Below, one piece after another: positions 19,996-29,979 of a stretch of 64,000 bases of DNA. Source of the DNA: Pseudomonas sp. TNT3 (GTDB lineage: Bacteria; Pseudomonadota; Gammaproteobacteria; Pseudomonadales; Pseudomonadaceae); the NCBI RefSeq assembly GCF_010095445.2, contig NZ_WFGV02000016.1, positions 44,843 to 108,842 of the forward strand, in the 5' to 3' direction. The translations under genes and the position numbers were made by a program. Position 1 is the stretch's first letter. Every line of letters starts with the position of its first letter. Below the pieces are notes generated by a model. The model had not been told where the DNA came from and did not search any database. It worked only from the letters and a program-made list of their open reading frames with translations.

Positions 19996-21360
19996 TCAGG
20001 CAGAAAACGCAACATGTTCAGCCACCGCTCGTTCGACCCAGGTATGGGCCTGACCGAGGTAATGGGCCGGGTTCAACAGATGATCGAGTTCAGTTGCAGA
20101 CAGCTCGGCGGTCACTTGCGGCTCATCGCCCAGGACCGCGCGCAAATGACGCTGCTCGGCGACGGCGCGCTTGCAGCACTGCTCAAGCAAGTGATGCGCC
20201 GTGTCGCGGCCGACCCGTTGGGCGAGGACGATGCTGACCGCTTCGGCGAGTACCAGCCCCTGCGTCAGATTAAGGTTGCGGGCCATGCGGTCGGCATCGA
20301 CTTCCAGTCCGTCCACTACCAGCAGTGCCTGCTTCAGGCTGCCCGAGACCAGGCAGCAAATCTCCGGCAACGTTTCCCACTCGGCATGCCACAGGCCCAG
20401 GCTGCGTTCGTGTTCCTGGGGCATGGCGCTGAACAGGGTCGAGAGCAGACCGGGAACCCGGGTTGCTGCACCAATCAGCACTGCCGCGCCGACCGGGTTG
20501 CGCTTGTGCGGCATGGTCGACGAACCACCCTTGCCCGGCGCCGAAGGCTCGAACACTTCGCCGGCCTCGGTTTGCATCAACAGGCTGATGTCGCGCCCCA
20601 GTTTGCCGAGGCTGCCCGCGATCAATCCCAGCACCGAACCAAATTCCACAAGGCGATCACGCTGGGTGTGCCAGGGTTGTTCGGGCATCGTCAGATGCAG
20701 TTCATCGGCCAGTGCCTGGGCAACCGGCATTGCCTGTTCGCCGAGGGCGGCAAGGGTTCCGGATGCGCCACCAAATTGCAGCACCAGCAACCGCGGTTTG
20801 AGTTCCTGCAGGCGCTGACGGCTACGGGTTACCGCGCCCAGCCAACCGGCGATTTTCATGCCGAGGGTGACCGGGGTCGCGTGTTGCAGCCAGGTGCGAC
20901 CGGCCAATGGCGTGGCGACATAGCGCCGGGCCTGAGTCGCCAGCGTTTGCGCCAGTTGCGCCAGATCCTGTTCGATCAACGCCAGCGCATGGCGAAGTTG
21001 CAGCACCAGGCCACTGTCCATCACGTCTTGACTCGTCGCGCCCAGATGCACATAACGCTCGGCCTCGGCATCCTGTGCCGCAACCTGCTTGCCCAGCGCT
21101 TTCACCAAAGGAATCGCCGAATTGCCCGCCGTGGCGATCGCCTCGCCGAGCACTGAAAAGTCGTAAAGACCTGCCTGACATGCCGCTTCAATCGGGGCAA
21201 CAGCTGACTGCGGGATTAACCCGACACGAGCCTCAGCCCGTGCCAGTGCCGATTCGAAATCGAGCATGGCCTGGACCCGACCCTGATCGCAGAACACCTC
21301 ACGCATATCGCGGGCAGTGAAATAGGTATCGAACAATTGATTGCCCGGTCGCTCGTTCAT
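19996..21360 (-). CDS. pcaB: 3-carboxy-cis,cis-muconate cycloisomerase
   Basis: The 454-aa enzyme belongs to the fumarase/aspartase superfamily and lactonises 3-carboxymuconate to 4-carboxymuconolactone. The signature GSSTMPHKRNP is present. I use the ATG at 21360 (MNERPGNQLFD), which follows AGGAACTGTTT, instead of the earlier in-frame codon. It is transcribed after pcaT with a gap of about 45 bases. Confidence 0.94.
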   Translation of the reverse strand: MNERPGNQLFDTYFTARDMREVFCDQGRVQAMLDFESALARAEARVGLIPQSAVAPIEAACQAGLYDFSVLGEAIATAGNSAIPLVKALGKQVAAQDAEAERYVHLGATSQDVMDSGLVLQLRHALALIEQDLAQLAQTLATQARRYVATPLAGRTWLQHATPVTLGMKIAGWLGAVTRSRQRLQELKPRLLVLQFGGASGTLAALGEQAMPVAQALADELHLTMPEQPWHTQRDRLVEFGSVLGLIAGSLGKLGRDISLLMQTEAGEVFEPSAPGKGGSSTMPHKRNPVGAAVLIGAATRVPGLLSTLFSAMPQEHERSLGLWHAEWETLPEICCLVSGSLKQALLVVDGLEVDADRMARNLNLTQGLVLAEAVSIVLAQRVGRDTAHHLLEQCCKRAVAEQRHLRAVLGDEPQVTAELSATELDHLLNPAHYLGQAHTWVERAVAEHVAFSA

Positions 21361-21405
21361 AAACAGTTCCTGAGGGCGTGGGCCGTCGTGGCCCACGCGT
21401 AAAGA

Positions 21406-22710
21406 TCAGAGGTCGTGGTGCAGGTATTTCGCCTGTTTCGGCAGGCGCAAGCTGAACAGGAACGCCACCGCCATCATCACCGTCACGTACCAATAAAACG
21501 AGTTTTCCATGCCCACGGCTTTAAGGCTCAGGGCGACGTACTCTGCCGACCCGCCGAAGATCGCATTCGCCACCGCATACGCCAGGCCGACACCCAGGGC
21601 ACGTACTTCAGGCGGGAACATTTCCGCTTTCACCAGCCCGCTGATGGAGGTGTAGAAGCTGACGATTGCCAGGGCCACGGTGATCAGAACGAAGGCCAGA
21701 AACGGACTGCTGACACTTTTCAGGCTCAGGAGGATAGGCACGGTGAACAGGGTCCCCAGAGCACCGAACCAGAGCATCGAACTGCGTCGGCCAATCTTGT
21801 CCGCGAGCATGCCGAACAGCGGTTGCATGCACATATAAAGGAACAACGCGCCGGTCATGATGTAGCTGGCGGTCTTGGCGTGCATCCCGGCCGTGTTCAC
21901 CAGGTACTTCTGCATGTAGGTCGTGAAGGTGTAGAAAATCAACGAACCACCGGCGGTGTAACCCAGCACGGTGATGAACGCAGCTTTATGATCACGAAAC
22001 AATGCGCGGATACTGCCGGCGTCTTTGTTTTCGCGCATTTCCTTGCTCGAGGTTTCCTTGAGCGAACGACGCAGGAACAGCGAGATCAACGCAGCCACGG
22101 CGCCGACCACGAACGGGATCCGCCAGCCGTAGGCACGCAGGTCATCTTCGGTGAGAAATTGTTGCAGGATCACCACCAGCGACACCGCCAGCAACTGACC
22201 GCCAATCAGTGTCACGTACTGGAACGAGGCGAAGAAACCGCGCTGGCCCTTGAGCGCGACTTCGCTCATGTAGGTCGCGGTGGTGCCGTACTCCCCGCCC
22301 ACGGACAAACCCTGGAGCAAGCGCGCGAACAACAACAGGATTGGCGCCCAGACGCCGATGTCCTTATAGGTCGGCAGACACGCGATCAGCAGCGAGCCGA
22401 AGCACATCATCAGAATCGAAATCAGCATCGAATTCTTGCGCCCGTGCTTATCTGCAACACGACCGAAAATCCAGCCGCCAATCGGCCTCATCAGGAACCC
22501 GGCCGCGAACACGCCAGCGGTGTTCACCAACTGCACGGTCGGGTTATCGGAAGGAAAAAAGGCCGGGGCGAAATAGATTGCGCAAAAGGCGTAGACGTAG
22601 AAGTCGAACCATTCGACGAGGTTGCCGGACGAGGCACCGACGATCGCAAAGATCCTTTTGCTGCGCTCTTCACCGGTGTAGTGCGCTGGAGTAGCGGTGG
22701 GGGTTGTCAT
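21406..22710 (-). CDS. pcaT: MFS dicarboxylate (MHS family) transporter
   Basis: The 434-aa protein is a 12-segment metabolite:H+ symporter of the MHS group, related to the alpha-ketoglutarate permease KgtP. Visible are the [15 protein letters not shown] opening and the [14 protein letters not shown] loop motif. In P. putida PcaT is placed in the pca cluster and linked to beta-ketoadipate uptake; the same context here supports that name. A REPIN separates it from pcaG. Confidence 0.88.
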   Translation of the reverse strand: MTTPTATPAHYTGEERSKRIFAIVGASSGNLVEWFDFYVYAFCAIYFAPAFFPSDNPTVQLVNTAGVFAAGFLMRPIGGWIFGRVADKHGRKNSMLISILMMCFGSLLIACLPTYKDIGVWAPILLLFARLLQGLSVGGEYGTTATYMSEVALKGQRGFFASFQYVTLIGGQLLAVSLVVILQQFLTEDDLRAYGWRIPFVVGAVAALISLFLRRSLKETSSKEMRENKDAGSIRALFRDHKAAFITVLGYTAGGSLIFYTFTTYMQKYLVNTAGMHAKTASYIMTGALFLYMCMQPLFGMLADKIGRRSSMLWFGALGTLFTVPILLSLKSVSSPFLAFVLITVALAIVSFYTSISGLVKAEMFPPEVRALGVGLAYAVANAIFGGSAEYVALSLKAVGMENSFYWYVTVMMAVAFLFSLRLPKQAKYLHHDL

Positions 22711-22790
22711 TGTTTTTCACTCTTTGGGGACAGTGACAGTCTAGACACACTTCGTAACAGTCCCGTTCCACAGATGCAAGTTACGACGCA

Positions 22791-22894
22791 AATCCCTTGT
22801 GGGAGCGGGCTTGCCCGCGATGGCGGTGGGTCAGTCAACATGTATGTTGGATGATCCGGCCCCATCTCGGGCAAGCCCGCTCCCACAGGGATTG
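22791..22894. repeat. REPIN between pcaG and pcaT
   Basis: AATCCCTTGTGGGAGCGGGC at the left and its complement, ending CCCACAGGGATT, at the right, enclose about 40 bases. It is inside the co-directional pca cluster and could limit read-through from pcaHG into pcaTBDC. Confidence 0.88.
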
Positions 22895-22902
22895 GGGATT
22901 TC

Positions 22903-23469
22903 TCAATAATCGAAAAACACCGTCTCGGCGTCAGTCCCTTGCAAAATCACATTCCACTGATAAACACCCGAAGCATCCTGCTTGGCCAGCAATGTCTGGC
23001 GGCGATCCGCAGGAACGCATTCCAGTAACGGATCACCGACGTTAGCCGGCTCGCCATCAAAGTAGATCCGCGTCAGCAAGTGCTTCACCAGCCCTCGAGC
23101 AAATACCAGCACCACCAGATGCGGCGCCTGGGTCGTGCCCTTCAAGCCTTCCACGGTACCTGGCTTGATGGTGGTGAAACGAAAGCGCCCTTCTGCATCC
23201 ACCGGCACACGGCCAAAGCCTTCGAAGTTCGGGTCCTGCGGTTTCTCTTGATCGTCTTCAGGGTGGGCATATTTGCCGGCCGCATTGGCCTGCCACACTT
23301 CCAGCATGGCGTCGTTAACGACATCGCCATTGCCATCCACCACTTGCCCGGTGATCGCCACGCGCTCGCCAAGGGTTTGCTCGACGGTCAGGTCTTCGCG
23401 GTTCAGCCAGGTCAGGCCGATGTGGTAGTACGGTCCGACGGTGTGGGACGTGGTCGCGTTCAGCGTCAT
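22903..23469 (-). CDS. pcaG: Protocatechuate 3,4-dioxygenase, alpha subunit
   Basis: The 188-aa subunit lacks iron ligands and pairs with PcaH to form the ring-cleaving enzyme. It shares the intradiol core with PcaH (LEVWQANAAGKYAHPED and FTTIKPG) and starts MTLNATTSHTVGPYYHIGL. The ATG follows the pcaH stop by one base, so the subunits are made in coupled fashion. Confidence 0.96.
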   Translation of the reverse strand: MTLNATTSHTVGPYYHIGLTWLNREDLTVEQTLGERVAITGQVVDGNGDVVNDAMLEVWQANAAGKYAHPEDDQEKPQDPNFEGFGRVPVDAEGRFRFTTIKPGTVEGLKGTTQAPHLVVLVFARGLVKHLLTRIYFDGEPANVGDPLLECVPADRRQTLLAKQDASGVYQWNVILQGTDAETVFFDY

Positions 23470-23470
23470 C

Positions 23471-24175
23471 TTATTTCTCCATCGGCGTGGCTTCGCGGCC
23501 GCGCAAGACGATGTCCCAGCGATAACCGAGGGCGTAGGAAGGAACGGTTTTTTCCAGGTCGAAACTGGCGATCAGGCGCTCTTTGGCACTCGTATCGGGC
23601 ACGCAGTTATAGATCGGGTCGTATGCCAGCAGCGGATCGCCGGGGAAATACATCTGGGTGACCAGGCGCGTCAGGATGCTGGGCCCAAACAGCGAGAAGT
23701 GGATATGCGCCGGGCGCCACGCATTGTGGTGGTTGCCCCATGGGTATGCGCCAGGCTTGATGGTCTGGAACTGGTACCAGCCATCAGCGTCGGTCACGGT
23801 GCGTCCGGTGCCCGTGAAGTTCGGGTCCAGTGGTGCGTCGTGCACGTCGCGGGCGTGGTTGTAGCGACCCGCCGCGTTGGCCTGCCAGATCTCCACCAGG
23901 ATTCCGGGCACCGGCAATCCGTTTTCGTCCAGCACACGGCCATGAATGATGATGCGCTCGCCCTGCGGTTCACCTGAATGCTGTGCGGTCAGGTCATTGT
24001 CCTGCTCTTTGATACGCTCGGCACCGATGGTCGGGCCGGTGATCTCCGACAGCGAATGCGGCAAAAACACCAACGGCTTGGACGGCGAGCGAAGGTTGGT
24101 GGATTGATAGGCCGGGTGCAGGTAGTCCGGCTGAGTGCCCTCTTGTGGGCGACGGTAACCAGGCTTGTCAGACAT
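23471..24175 (-). CDS. pcaH: Protocatechuate 3,4-dioxygenase, beta (iron) subunit
   Basis: The 234-aa subunit binds the catalytic ferric iron. The four ligands are present: Y105, Y144, H157 and H159 (GRYNH, GAYPWG, RPAHIH), each three residues below P. putida numbering. It cleaves protocatechuate between the two hydroxyls to 3-carboxy-cis,cis-muconate. It lies 37 bases after pcaF, so pcaHG is probably read together with pcaIJF. Confidence 0.96.
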   Translation of the reverse strand: MSDKPGYRRPQEGTQPDYLHPAYQSTNLRSPSKPLVFLPHSLSEITGPTIGAERIKEQDNDLTAQHSGEPQGERIIIHGRVLDENGLPVPGILVEIWQANAAGRYNHARDVHDAPLDPNFTGTGRTVTDADGWYQFQTIKPGAYPWGNHHNAWRPAHIHFSLFGPSILTRLVTQMYFPGDPLLAYDPIYNCVPDTSAKERLIASFDLEKTVPSYALGYRWDIVLRGREATPMEK

Positions 24176-24212
24176 TACGCTTTCCTCTGTTCTTGTTAGT
24201 CACGGCTGCACG

Positions 24213-25415
24213 TCAGACGCGTTCGATTGCCAAGGCCAGACCCTGGCCCACACCGACGCACATGGTCGCCAGTGCTTTTTTGCCACCGGTCTTCTCCAGC
24301 TGGTGCAACGCCGTCAATACCAGTCGCGCGCCGCTCATGCCCAGGGGGTGGCCCAAGGCAATCGCGCCACCATTCGGGTTGACCTGAGCGGCGTCGTCCG
24401 CCAGACCCAGTTCACGCAATACCGCCAAGCCTTGGCTGGCGAACGCTTCGTTGAGTTCGATGACGTCGAAATCGCTGACGGCCAGGCCGAGGCGCTCAGT
24501 CAGTTTGCGCACCGCCGGTACAGGGCCGATGCCCATGACCCGAGGCGCGACACCGGCGCTCGACATACCCAGCACCCTGGCGCGAGCGGTCAGCCCGTGT
24601 TTCTTCACGGCCTCGGCAGACGCCAGAATCAGCGCCGCCGCACCGTCGTTGACCCCGGACGCATTGCCAGCAGTCACGGTTTTGTCAGGACCATTCACCG
24701 GTTTGAGTTTCGCCAGTGTTTCCAGAGTGGTGTCGGCGCGCGGATGCTCATCCTGGCTGACAACGGTTTCGCCCTTCTTGTGGGCAATGCGCACTTCGAT
24801 GATTTCTTCAGCGAAGAATCCTGCAGCTTGCGCGGCGGCTGTCCGCTGCTGACTGCGCAGTGCGAAAGCGTCCTGATCCTCGCGGGATACTTCGTAATCG
24901 TCTGCCACGTTGTCAGCGGTCTGTGGCATCGCATCAACGCCGTATTGCGCTTTCATCAACGGATTGATGAAGCGCCAGCCGATGGTGGTGTCTTCCAGCT
25001 TCATGTTGCGCGAGAACGCGGCGTCAGCCTTGCCCATCACGAACGGCGCGCGGGACATCGATTCGACGCCACCGGCAATCGCCAGCTCCATCTCGCCGCT
25101 GGCGATGGCCCGAAAAGCAGTGCCAATAGCGTCCATGCCGGAGGCGCAGAGACGATTGAGGGTCACACCCGGAATGCTCTCCGGAAGACCTGCCAGCAGC
25201 AGCGCCATGCGCGCCACGTTGCGGTTGTCTTCGCCGGCCTGGTTGGCACAGCCGAGGAACACCTCGTCCACCGCGCTCCAGTCCACCGATGGATTACGCG
25301 CCACCAGTGCCTTGATCGGCACGGCGGCCAGGTCGTCGGCACGCACCGAGGACAGGCCACCGCCGAACCGGCCGATGGGGGTGCGAATCGCGTCGCAGAT
25401 ATAAACGTCACGCAT
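24213..25415 (-). CDS. pcaF: Beta-ketoadipyl-CoA thiolase
   Basis: The 400-aa thiolase splits beta-ketoadipyl-CoA into succinyl-CoA and acetyl-CoA. The acylated cysteine is C90 (LNRLCASG); GHPLGMSG holds the active-site His and the C-terminal CVGVGQG the second Cys. The start shares one base with the pcaJ stop (TGATG). [19 protein letters not shown] is the usual PcaF opening. Confidence 0.95.
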   Translation of the reverse strand: MRDVYICDAIRTPIGRFGGGLSSVRADDLAAVPIKALVARNPSVDWSAVDEVFLGCANQAGEDNRNVARMALLLAGLPESIPGVTLNRLCASGMDAIGTAFRAIASGEMELAIAGGVESMSRAPFVMGKADAAFSRNMKLEDTTIGWRFINPLMKAQYGVDAMPQTADNVADDYEVSREDQDAFALRSQQRTAAAQAAGFFAEEIIEVRIAHKKGETVVSQDEHPRADTTLETLAKLKPVNGPDKTVTAGNASGVNDGAAALILASAEAVKKHGLTARARVLGMSSAGVAPRVMGIGPVPAVRKLTERLGLAVSDFDVIELNEAFASQGLAVLRELGLADDAAQVNPNGGAIALGHPLGMSGARLVLTALHQLEKTGGKKALATMCVGVGQGLALAIERV

Positions 25416-26194
25416 CAGGCTTCTCCGGGGGCTTGGCCGTGGGCGGCGGCGGTGCGGGCTTCCAGATCCCTGAGTGCTTTGAGTTCAACCTCGGTCGGCT
25501 CGGCGGTGTTTTCTACCGTATCAGCGAAGCGGACCGCCCAACCGGTGGCCGCGACGACTTGCTCGCGGGTCACGCCAGGGTGCAGCGCGGTGACCACAAA
25601 TTCATGGGTATCCGCTTCCGGTTCCATGATGCACAGGTCGGTGATGATGCCGACCGGACCGGCGCCCGGCAGGCCCAGACGCTTGCGCGAGTCGCCCCCC
25701 TCGCCATGGCCGACGGAGGTAATGAAGTCGAGTTTATCGACGAAGGAGCGTGCCGATTGCTTGAGGATGATCAACACGCTTTTGGCGGAACCGGCGATTT
25801 CTGGAGCACCGCCGGCACCCGGCAGGCGGACTTTCGGCGCGTGGTAATCGCCAACGACCGTGGTGTTGATGTTGCCAAAGCGATCGACTTGCGCAGCGCC
25901 GAGGAAGCCGACGTCGATACGACCGCCCTGCAGCCAGTAGCGAAAAATCTCACCGGTCGGGACGACGGTGTCGGCCGTTTCTGCCAGTTCGCCATCACCA
26001 ATCGACAAAGGCAATACGCTCGGCTTGGCGCCAATCGGACCCGATTCATAGATAAGGACGACGTCAGGCGAAGACGTCAGGCGGGCCAGGTTGGCCGCTT
26101 TCGATGGCAGGCCGATGCCGACGAAGCACACCGAACCGTTTTTCAGGCGGCGAGCGGCGGCAACGGTCATCATTTCATTGGTGGTGTAAGTCAT
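25415..26194 (-). CDS. pcaJ: 3-oxoadipate CoA-transferase, subunit B
   Basis: The 259-aa subunit carries the [12 protein letters not shown] and LIYESGPIG motifs of family I CoA transferases; E50 is the probable catalytic glutamate that forms the CoA thioester. It activates beta-ketoadipate with CoA from succinyl-CoA. It overlaps pcaI (TAATG) and pcaF (TGATG) by one base each, so all three are translationally coupled. Confidence 0.95.
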   Translation of the reverse strand: MTYTTNEMMTVAAARRLKNGSVCFVGIGLPSKAANLARLTSSPDVVLIYESGPIGAKPSVLPLSIGDGELAETADTVVPTGEIFRYWLQGGRIDVGFLGAAQVDRFGNINTTVVGDYHAPKVRLPGAGGAPEIAGSAKSVLIILKQSARSFVDKLDFITSVGHGEGGDSRKRLGLPGAGPVGIITDLCIMEPEADTHEFVVTALHPGVTREQVVAATGWAVRFADTVENTAEPTEVELKALRDLEARTAAAHGQAPGEA

Positions 26195-27051
26195 TACTTC
26201 GCCTCCGAAGCAGCGGCCAGTTTGGCCTGGAACTCGCTGAAGTCAGCGCAGCCATGGATGTATTCGTTGATCCACGCAGTGAAGGTTTCACGGTCGCGGG
26301 CAATCGGGTCCCAGGCCTGGTAGAAACGGTTGTCACGCTCGTTGTAGCCGTGTGCGTAGGACGGGTGCGCCCCGCCAGGTACATGGCAGACCGCGCTCAA
26401 CGCCCAGGTTGGCAACACGCAGGCGTTCATCGGCGCATTCAGGTCATCGACGATTTCTTCGACGGTGACGATGCAACGCTTGGCGGCCAACGCGGCTTCT
26501 TTCTGCACGCCGAGAATGCCCCAGAGCAACACGTTGCCCTTGCGGTCGGCTTTCTGCGCATGAATCACGGTGATGTCAGGGCGTACCGAAGGTACTGCGG
26601 CCAGCACTTCACCGGTGAAGGGGCAGGTGACGGTTTTGATCAGCGGGTTGACCTTCGGCAGGTCGGAGCCGGCATACGCGCGAAGCACGGCGAAAGGCAG
26701 GCCCGAAGCGCCGGCGACGTAGGCGTTGGCCAAATCGGCGTGGCTGTGTTCTTCAATTTCCAGTGCGTGAGGCCATTGCTTCTCGACCGCGTCGCGCAGA
26801 CGGTGCAACGAACCGACACCCGGATTGCCGCCCCAGGAGAAAATCAACTTGCGCGCACACCCGGCACCGATCAACTGGTCATAGATCAAGTCAGGCGTCA
26901 TCCGCACCAGCGTCAGATCTTTCTTGCCCTGGCGAATGATCTCGTGACCCGCCGCCGTAGGAATCAGATGAGTAAAGCCTTCGAGCGCGACGGTATCGCC
27001 GTCATTTACGAATTGCTTCACCGCGTCGTGCAGCGAAAGGATTTCAGCCAT
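26194..27051 (-). CDS. pcaI: 3-oxoadipate CoA-transferase, subunit A
   Basis: The 285-aa subunit starts MAEILSLHDAV at 27051; an in-frame extension upstream would run into the operator region and is not used. The GFTHLIPTAAGHEII and SWGGNPGVGSLHR segments are typical of the A subunit. First gene of pcaIJF(HG), with two PcaR-type operator sites 100-135 bases upstream. Confidence 0.95.
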   Translation of the reverse strand: MAEILSLHDAVKQFVNDGDTVALEGFTHLIPTAAGHEIIRQGKKDLTLVRMTPDLIYDQLIGAGCARKLIFSWGGNPGVGSLHRLRDAVEKQWPHALEIEEHSHADLANAYVAGASGLPFAVLRAYAGSDLPKVNPLIKTVTCPFTGEVLAAVPSVRPDITVIHAQKADRKGNVLLWGILGVQKEAALAAKRCIVTVEEIVDDLNAPMNACVLPTWALSAVCHVPGGAHPSYAHGYNERDNRFYQAWDPIARDRETFTAWINEYIHGCADFSEFQAKLAAASEAK

Positions 27052-27151
27052 GGGGCAAGCTCCCGTTTTGTTATGAACCGACAATGGAAGAAAAAGGCGC
27101 GATGCGCAGCGCCGGAATGACTGAAGAGTAAGCCTGTGCAAAACACCAAAC

Positions 27152-27186
27152 AATCCGATAATCGACTGAGTGTTCGTTTATCGAAC
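27152..27186 (-). promoter_or_regulatory. PcaR operator pair upstream of pcaI
   Basis: Two sites read on the minus strand: GTTCGATAAACGAAC (complement of 27172-27186) and GTCGATTATCGGATT (complement of 27152-27166), 20 bases centre to centre. They match the PcaR recognition sequence I recall from P. putida (GTTCGATAATCGCAC), where two copies overlap the -35 and -10 regions of pcaIJ. Confidence 0.85.
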
Positions 27187-27206
27187 AGATTGTTGTCTAC
27201 CTATCG

Positions 27207-27316
27207 ATGATCGTTCCCTTGCTCTGCGTGGGAATGCAGCCCGGGACGCTCCGCGCTCCAAAGCGGACGCAGAGCGTCCATTGAGGCATTCCCACGCAGA
27301 GCGTTGGAACGATCAT
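27207..27316. repeat. Pseudomonas inverted repeat, ATGATCGTTCCC family
   Basis: ATGATCGTTCCC at the left and GGAACGATCAT at the right end a 110-bp element with inner inverted parts (CTCTGCGTGGGAATGC / GCATTCCCACGCAGAG, and GGACGCTC / GAGCGTCC). It lies between the pcaK stop and the pcaI operator and forms a large cruciform-like hairpin. Confidence 0.85.
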
Positions 27317-27327
27317 GGATCTGACTG

Positions 27328-28674
27328 TCAGGTCGCATCCGCGTGACTGACCATGCCCTTGATCACCACCGCCGCCGTCGCCACCGCCGCCGGAATCACC
27401 AGCGCCGTCAACACCTGCTCGAAATTCCAGCCCAGGCCGAGCAGCGTCGCGCCCATCCAGGCGCCCAGAATCGCGCCGAAACGGCCGATACCGAGCATCC
27501 ACGACACACCGGTCGCCCGGCCTTGAGTCGGGTAAAACCGCGCGGCCAGGGATGGCATCGCCGATTGCGCGCCGTTGACGCACATGCCGGCAATCAGCAC
27601 CAGCGTGGCCAGGATCGTAATGTTGCCCAGGCTCTGCCCCACGGCGTAGGCAAACACCCCGGCCAACAGGTAGAAAGTGCCGATGACTTTGTGCGGATTG
27701 AACCGATCCATGGCCCATCCCACGCCCACCGCACTCAACACACCGCCAAACTGAAACAGCGCGCCAATGAATGCGGCCTGTTCCATGCTCGCGCCACTGT
27801 CTCGCATCAGTGTCGGCAACCAGCTGGTCAGCAGGTAAACGATCACCAGGCCCATGAAGTAGGTCAGCCATAACAACAACGTGCCGGTGCTGTAGGTGCC
27901 GGAGAAGATCACCGCGAACACATTGCGTGCTTTCACGGTTTTTTGCTCCGGCACACTGAAGCTGGACGCCAAGGCCACAACGGCAGGATCAATGGGCGAC
28001 AGGGTTTTGCGTACTTTGTCCGTACCGCGATTGCGCACGACGAGGTAGCGCGCCGACTCCGGCAGCCAGAACAACAGGACCACGGCAAGGATCAGCGGCA
28101 GAATCCCGCCTATCAATAGCAAGCTGTGCCAGCCAAACATCGGAATCAGTTTGGCCGAGATAAACCCGCCGCCGGCCATGCCGAGGTTAAAGCCGCAGAA
28201 CATGCTGGTCACCAGCAATGATTTCTTGCGCTCCGGGGTGTATTCGGAAAGCAGCGTGGTGGCGTTCGGCATCCCCGCGCCCAGTCCCAGACCGGTCAGG
28301 AAACGCAAGACCAGCAATTGATCGACGTTGGTGCTGTAAGCCGACGCCAGGCTGAAGGCGCCAAACAACAGCACCGCGCCCACCAGTACGACTTTTCGCC
28401 CAAAGCGGTCAGCCAATGGGCCGGAACCCAGTGCGCCAAACACCATGCCGATCAACGCGGCACTCATCACCGGGCCGAGGCTGGCGCGGTCGATACCCCA
28501 ATCCTGTGACAGGGCTGGCGCGATAAATCCCATGGCCGCGGTATCGAGGCCATCGAGGAAAACAATCAGGAAACACAGGATCACCACTCGCCACTGGTAG
28601 CGCGAAATGGGTTGAGTATTGATGAAGGACTGCACGTCGAGGCAGTTTCCTACAGCAGACTGAGGCTGGTTCAT
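27328..28674 (-). CDS. pcaK: 4-hydroxybenzoate/protocatechuate transporter
   Basis: The 448-aa protein is an AAHS-family MFS symporter. With the ATG at 28674 the motif DGLDTAAMG places aspartates at D41 and D44, the exact positions known to be needed in P. putida PcaK; the longer in-frame form would shift them. It takes up 4-hydroxybenzoate and protocatechuate and is linked to chemotaxis toward them. A palindromic PcaR site lies about 90 bases upstream. Confidence 0.95.
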   Translation of the reverse strand: MNQPQSAVGNCLDVQSFINTQPISRYQWRVVILCFLIVFLDGLDTAAMGFIAPALSQDWGIDRASLGPVMSAALIGMVFGALGSGPLADRFGRKVVLVGAVLLFGAFSLASAYSTNVDQLLVLRFLTGLGLGAGMPNATTLLSEYTPERKKSLLVTSMFCGFNLGMAGGGFISAKLIPMFGWHSLLLIGGILPLILAVVLLFWLPESARYLVVRNRGTDKVRKTLSPIDPAVVALASSFSVPEQKTVKARNVFAVIFSGTYSTGTLLLWLTYFMGLVIVYLLTSWLPTLMRDSGASMEQAAFIGALFQFGGVLSAVGVGWAMDRFNPHKVIGTFYLLAGVFAYAVGQSLGNITILATLVLIAGMCVNGAQSAMPSLAARFYPTQGRATGVSWMLGIGRFGAILGAWMGATLLGLGWNFEQVLTALVIPAAVATAAVVIKGMVSHADAT

Positions 28675-28764
28675 TATTTTTATTCCACGCAAGAACGCAG
28701 TCGAACAGGTGCCAGCTGAGGCTGGCGCTGCCGCGACATTAATGATCCCGGGGAAAGAGCGTCA

Positions 28765-28798
28765 ATTCGATAAACGCGAGTCTGTGCGTTTATCGAAC
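28765..28798 (-). promoter_or_regulatory. PcaR operator upstream of pcaK
   Basis: TTCGATAAACGC (28766-28777) and GCGTTTATCGAA (28786-28797) form a perfect 12-bp inverted repeat with an 8-base spacer. The right half, read on the minus strand, is GTTCGATAAACGCAC, 14 of 15 matches to the recalled PcaR sequence. Confidence 0.85.
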
Positions 28799-28811
28799 AT
28801 CTTAGGCAGGT

Positions 28812-29654
28812 CTATGCGAAAAGTTGTGCGCTGAGGTCTCGGCTGGCGCTGAGGAGGCCGGGCAGGAACCGTTGCTCCAGCTCGTTACGACTCACCCGCC
28901 CGGCGTGGGTGCTGACGTTCAAGGCCGCGACGACTTGCCCGGAGGCGTCGTACACCGGTACGGCGATCGAGCGCAGACCCTGCTCCAGCTCCTGATCGAC
29001 GATGCACCAACCTTGTTGTCGTACTTCCTGCAGGCATTCGAGTAACGCCTCCGGTGTGTGCAAGGTGCGGCTGGTCTTGGCCTGCAGTTCAGCGTGATCG
29101 AGGTACTCGCGCAGCGAAGTGTCGTCCAGCGCGGCGAGAAGAATCCTGCCCATGGAAGTGCAATAGGCCGGTAGACGCCCGCCCACCGACAGGTCCACCG
29201 AAATCAACCGTTGGGTCGTCGCCGAACGCGCGATGTATAGAATGTCATCGCCCTCCAGGGTCGCCATGTTGCAGGCCTCGTGAAGTTGCTCGCTCATGCG
29301 GTCCAGATACGGTTGGGCCGAGACTGCCAGCGGCGTCGAGGACAAGTAGGCATGACCGAGGGTCAGCACTTTAGGTAGCAGCGAATAGGTACGGCCGTCA
29401 GTGGTGGCGTAGCCCAGTTTGATCAGCGTGTGCAGACAACGTCGCACAGCGGCGCGGGGGATTTCCGTGCGGTGGCTGATTTGGGCGATGGTCAGGTGGC
29501 GTTTGCGTTCCTGGAACGCCTGCACCACGGCCAGACCGCGGGCCAGGGACGTCATGAAGTCCGGATCGCCGGTCAGGGCCTGTATTCGCTTCGCGGGCGA
29601 GGCAACAATGGGCGGCGCCACCGAGGCGAAGGAATTGCGCATTTGATCGTTCAT
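28812..29654 (-). CDS. pcaR: IclR-family activator of the pca regulon
   Basis: The 280-aa protein has an IclR winged-helix N-terminal domain (LTIAQISHRTEIPRAAVRRCLHTL) and an IclR effector domain (YCTSMGRILLAAL). The ATG at 29654 after GGAAAGGACCGAT is used. PcaR responds to beta-ketoadipate and activates the pca genes while repressing itself. It sits next to pcaK, and a perfect palindrome of the PcaR type lies in its own upstream region. Confidence 0.94.
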   Translation of the reverse strand: MNDQMRNSFASVAPPIVASPAKRIQALTGDPDFMTSLARGLAVVQAFQERKRHLTIAQISHRTEIPRAAVRRCLHTLIKLGYATTDGRTYSLLPKVLTLGHAYLSSTPLAVSAQPYLDRMSEQLHEACNMATLEGDDILYIARSATTQRLISVDLSVGGRLPAYCTSMGRILLAALDDTSLREYLDHAELQAKTSRTLHTPEALLECLQEVRQQGWCIVDQELEQGLRSIAVPVYDASGQVVAALNVSTHAGRVSRNELEQRFLPGLLSASRDLSAQLFA

Positions 29655-29732
29655 ATCGGTCCTTTCCACACGAATCAACAGGCATTACAAGCGGCTGCGG
29701 GTCGACGCACAAGCCTGACGCAGCGAGATTGG

Positions 29733-29762
29733 GCGATTATCGAACCATCAACCGATAATCGC
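29733..29762. promoter_or_regulatory. PcaR autoregulatory operator
   Basis: GCGATTATCG (29733-29742) and CGATAATCGC (29753-29762) form a perfect 10-bp inverted repeat with a 10-base spacer. The left half on the minus strand reads GTTCGATAATCGC, identical to the first 13 bases of the recalled PcaR site. Confidence 0.85.
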
Positions 29763-29979
29763 AATTGCTTCACTCCGGGCAACACCCGCCATGTGGAACG
29801 ATGCCTGCAGGATTTTACGAATCGGGATGCAGAACTTAATGCCCGATGGAGGTGCCGAACTTACCCGACTTAATGGCGTCAGAAAGTCAGCGCAACAAAG
29901 TGACACTCCCAGACACATTAGTTGCTCCAAACTTGCCCGTCACAAAACAATCACACCGGAAAATCTACATTTAACTCGT

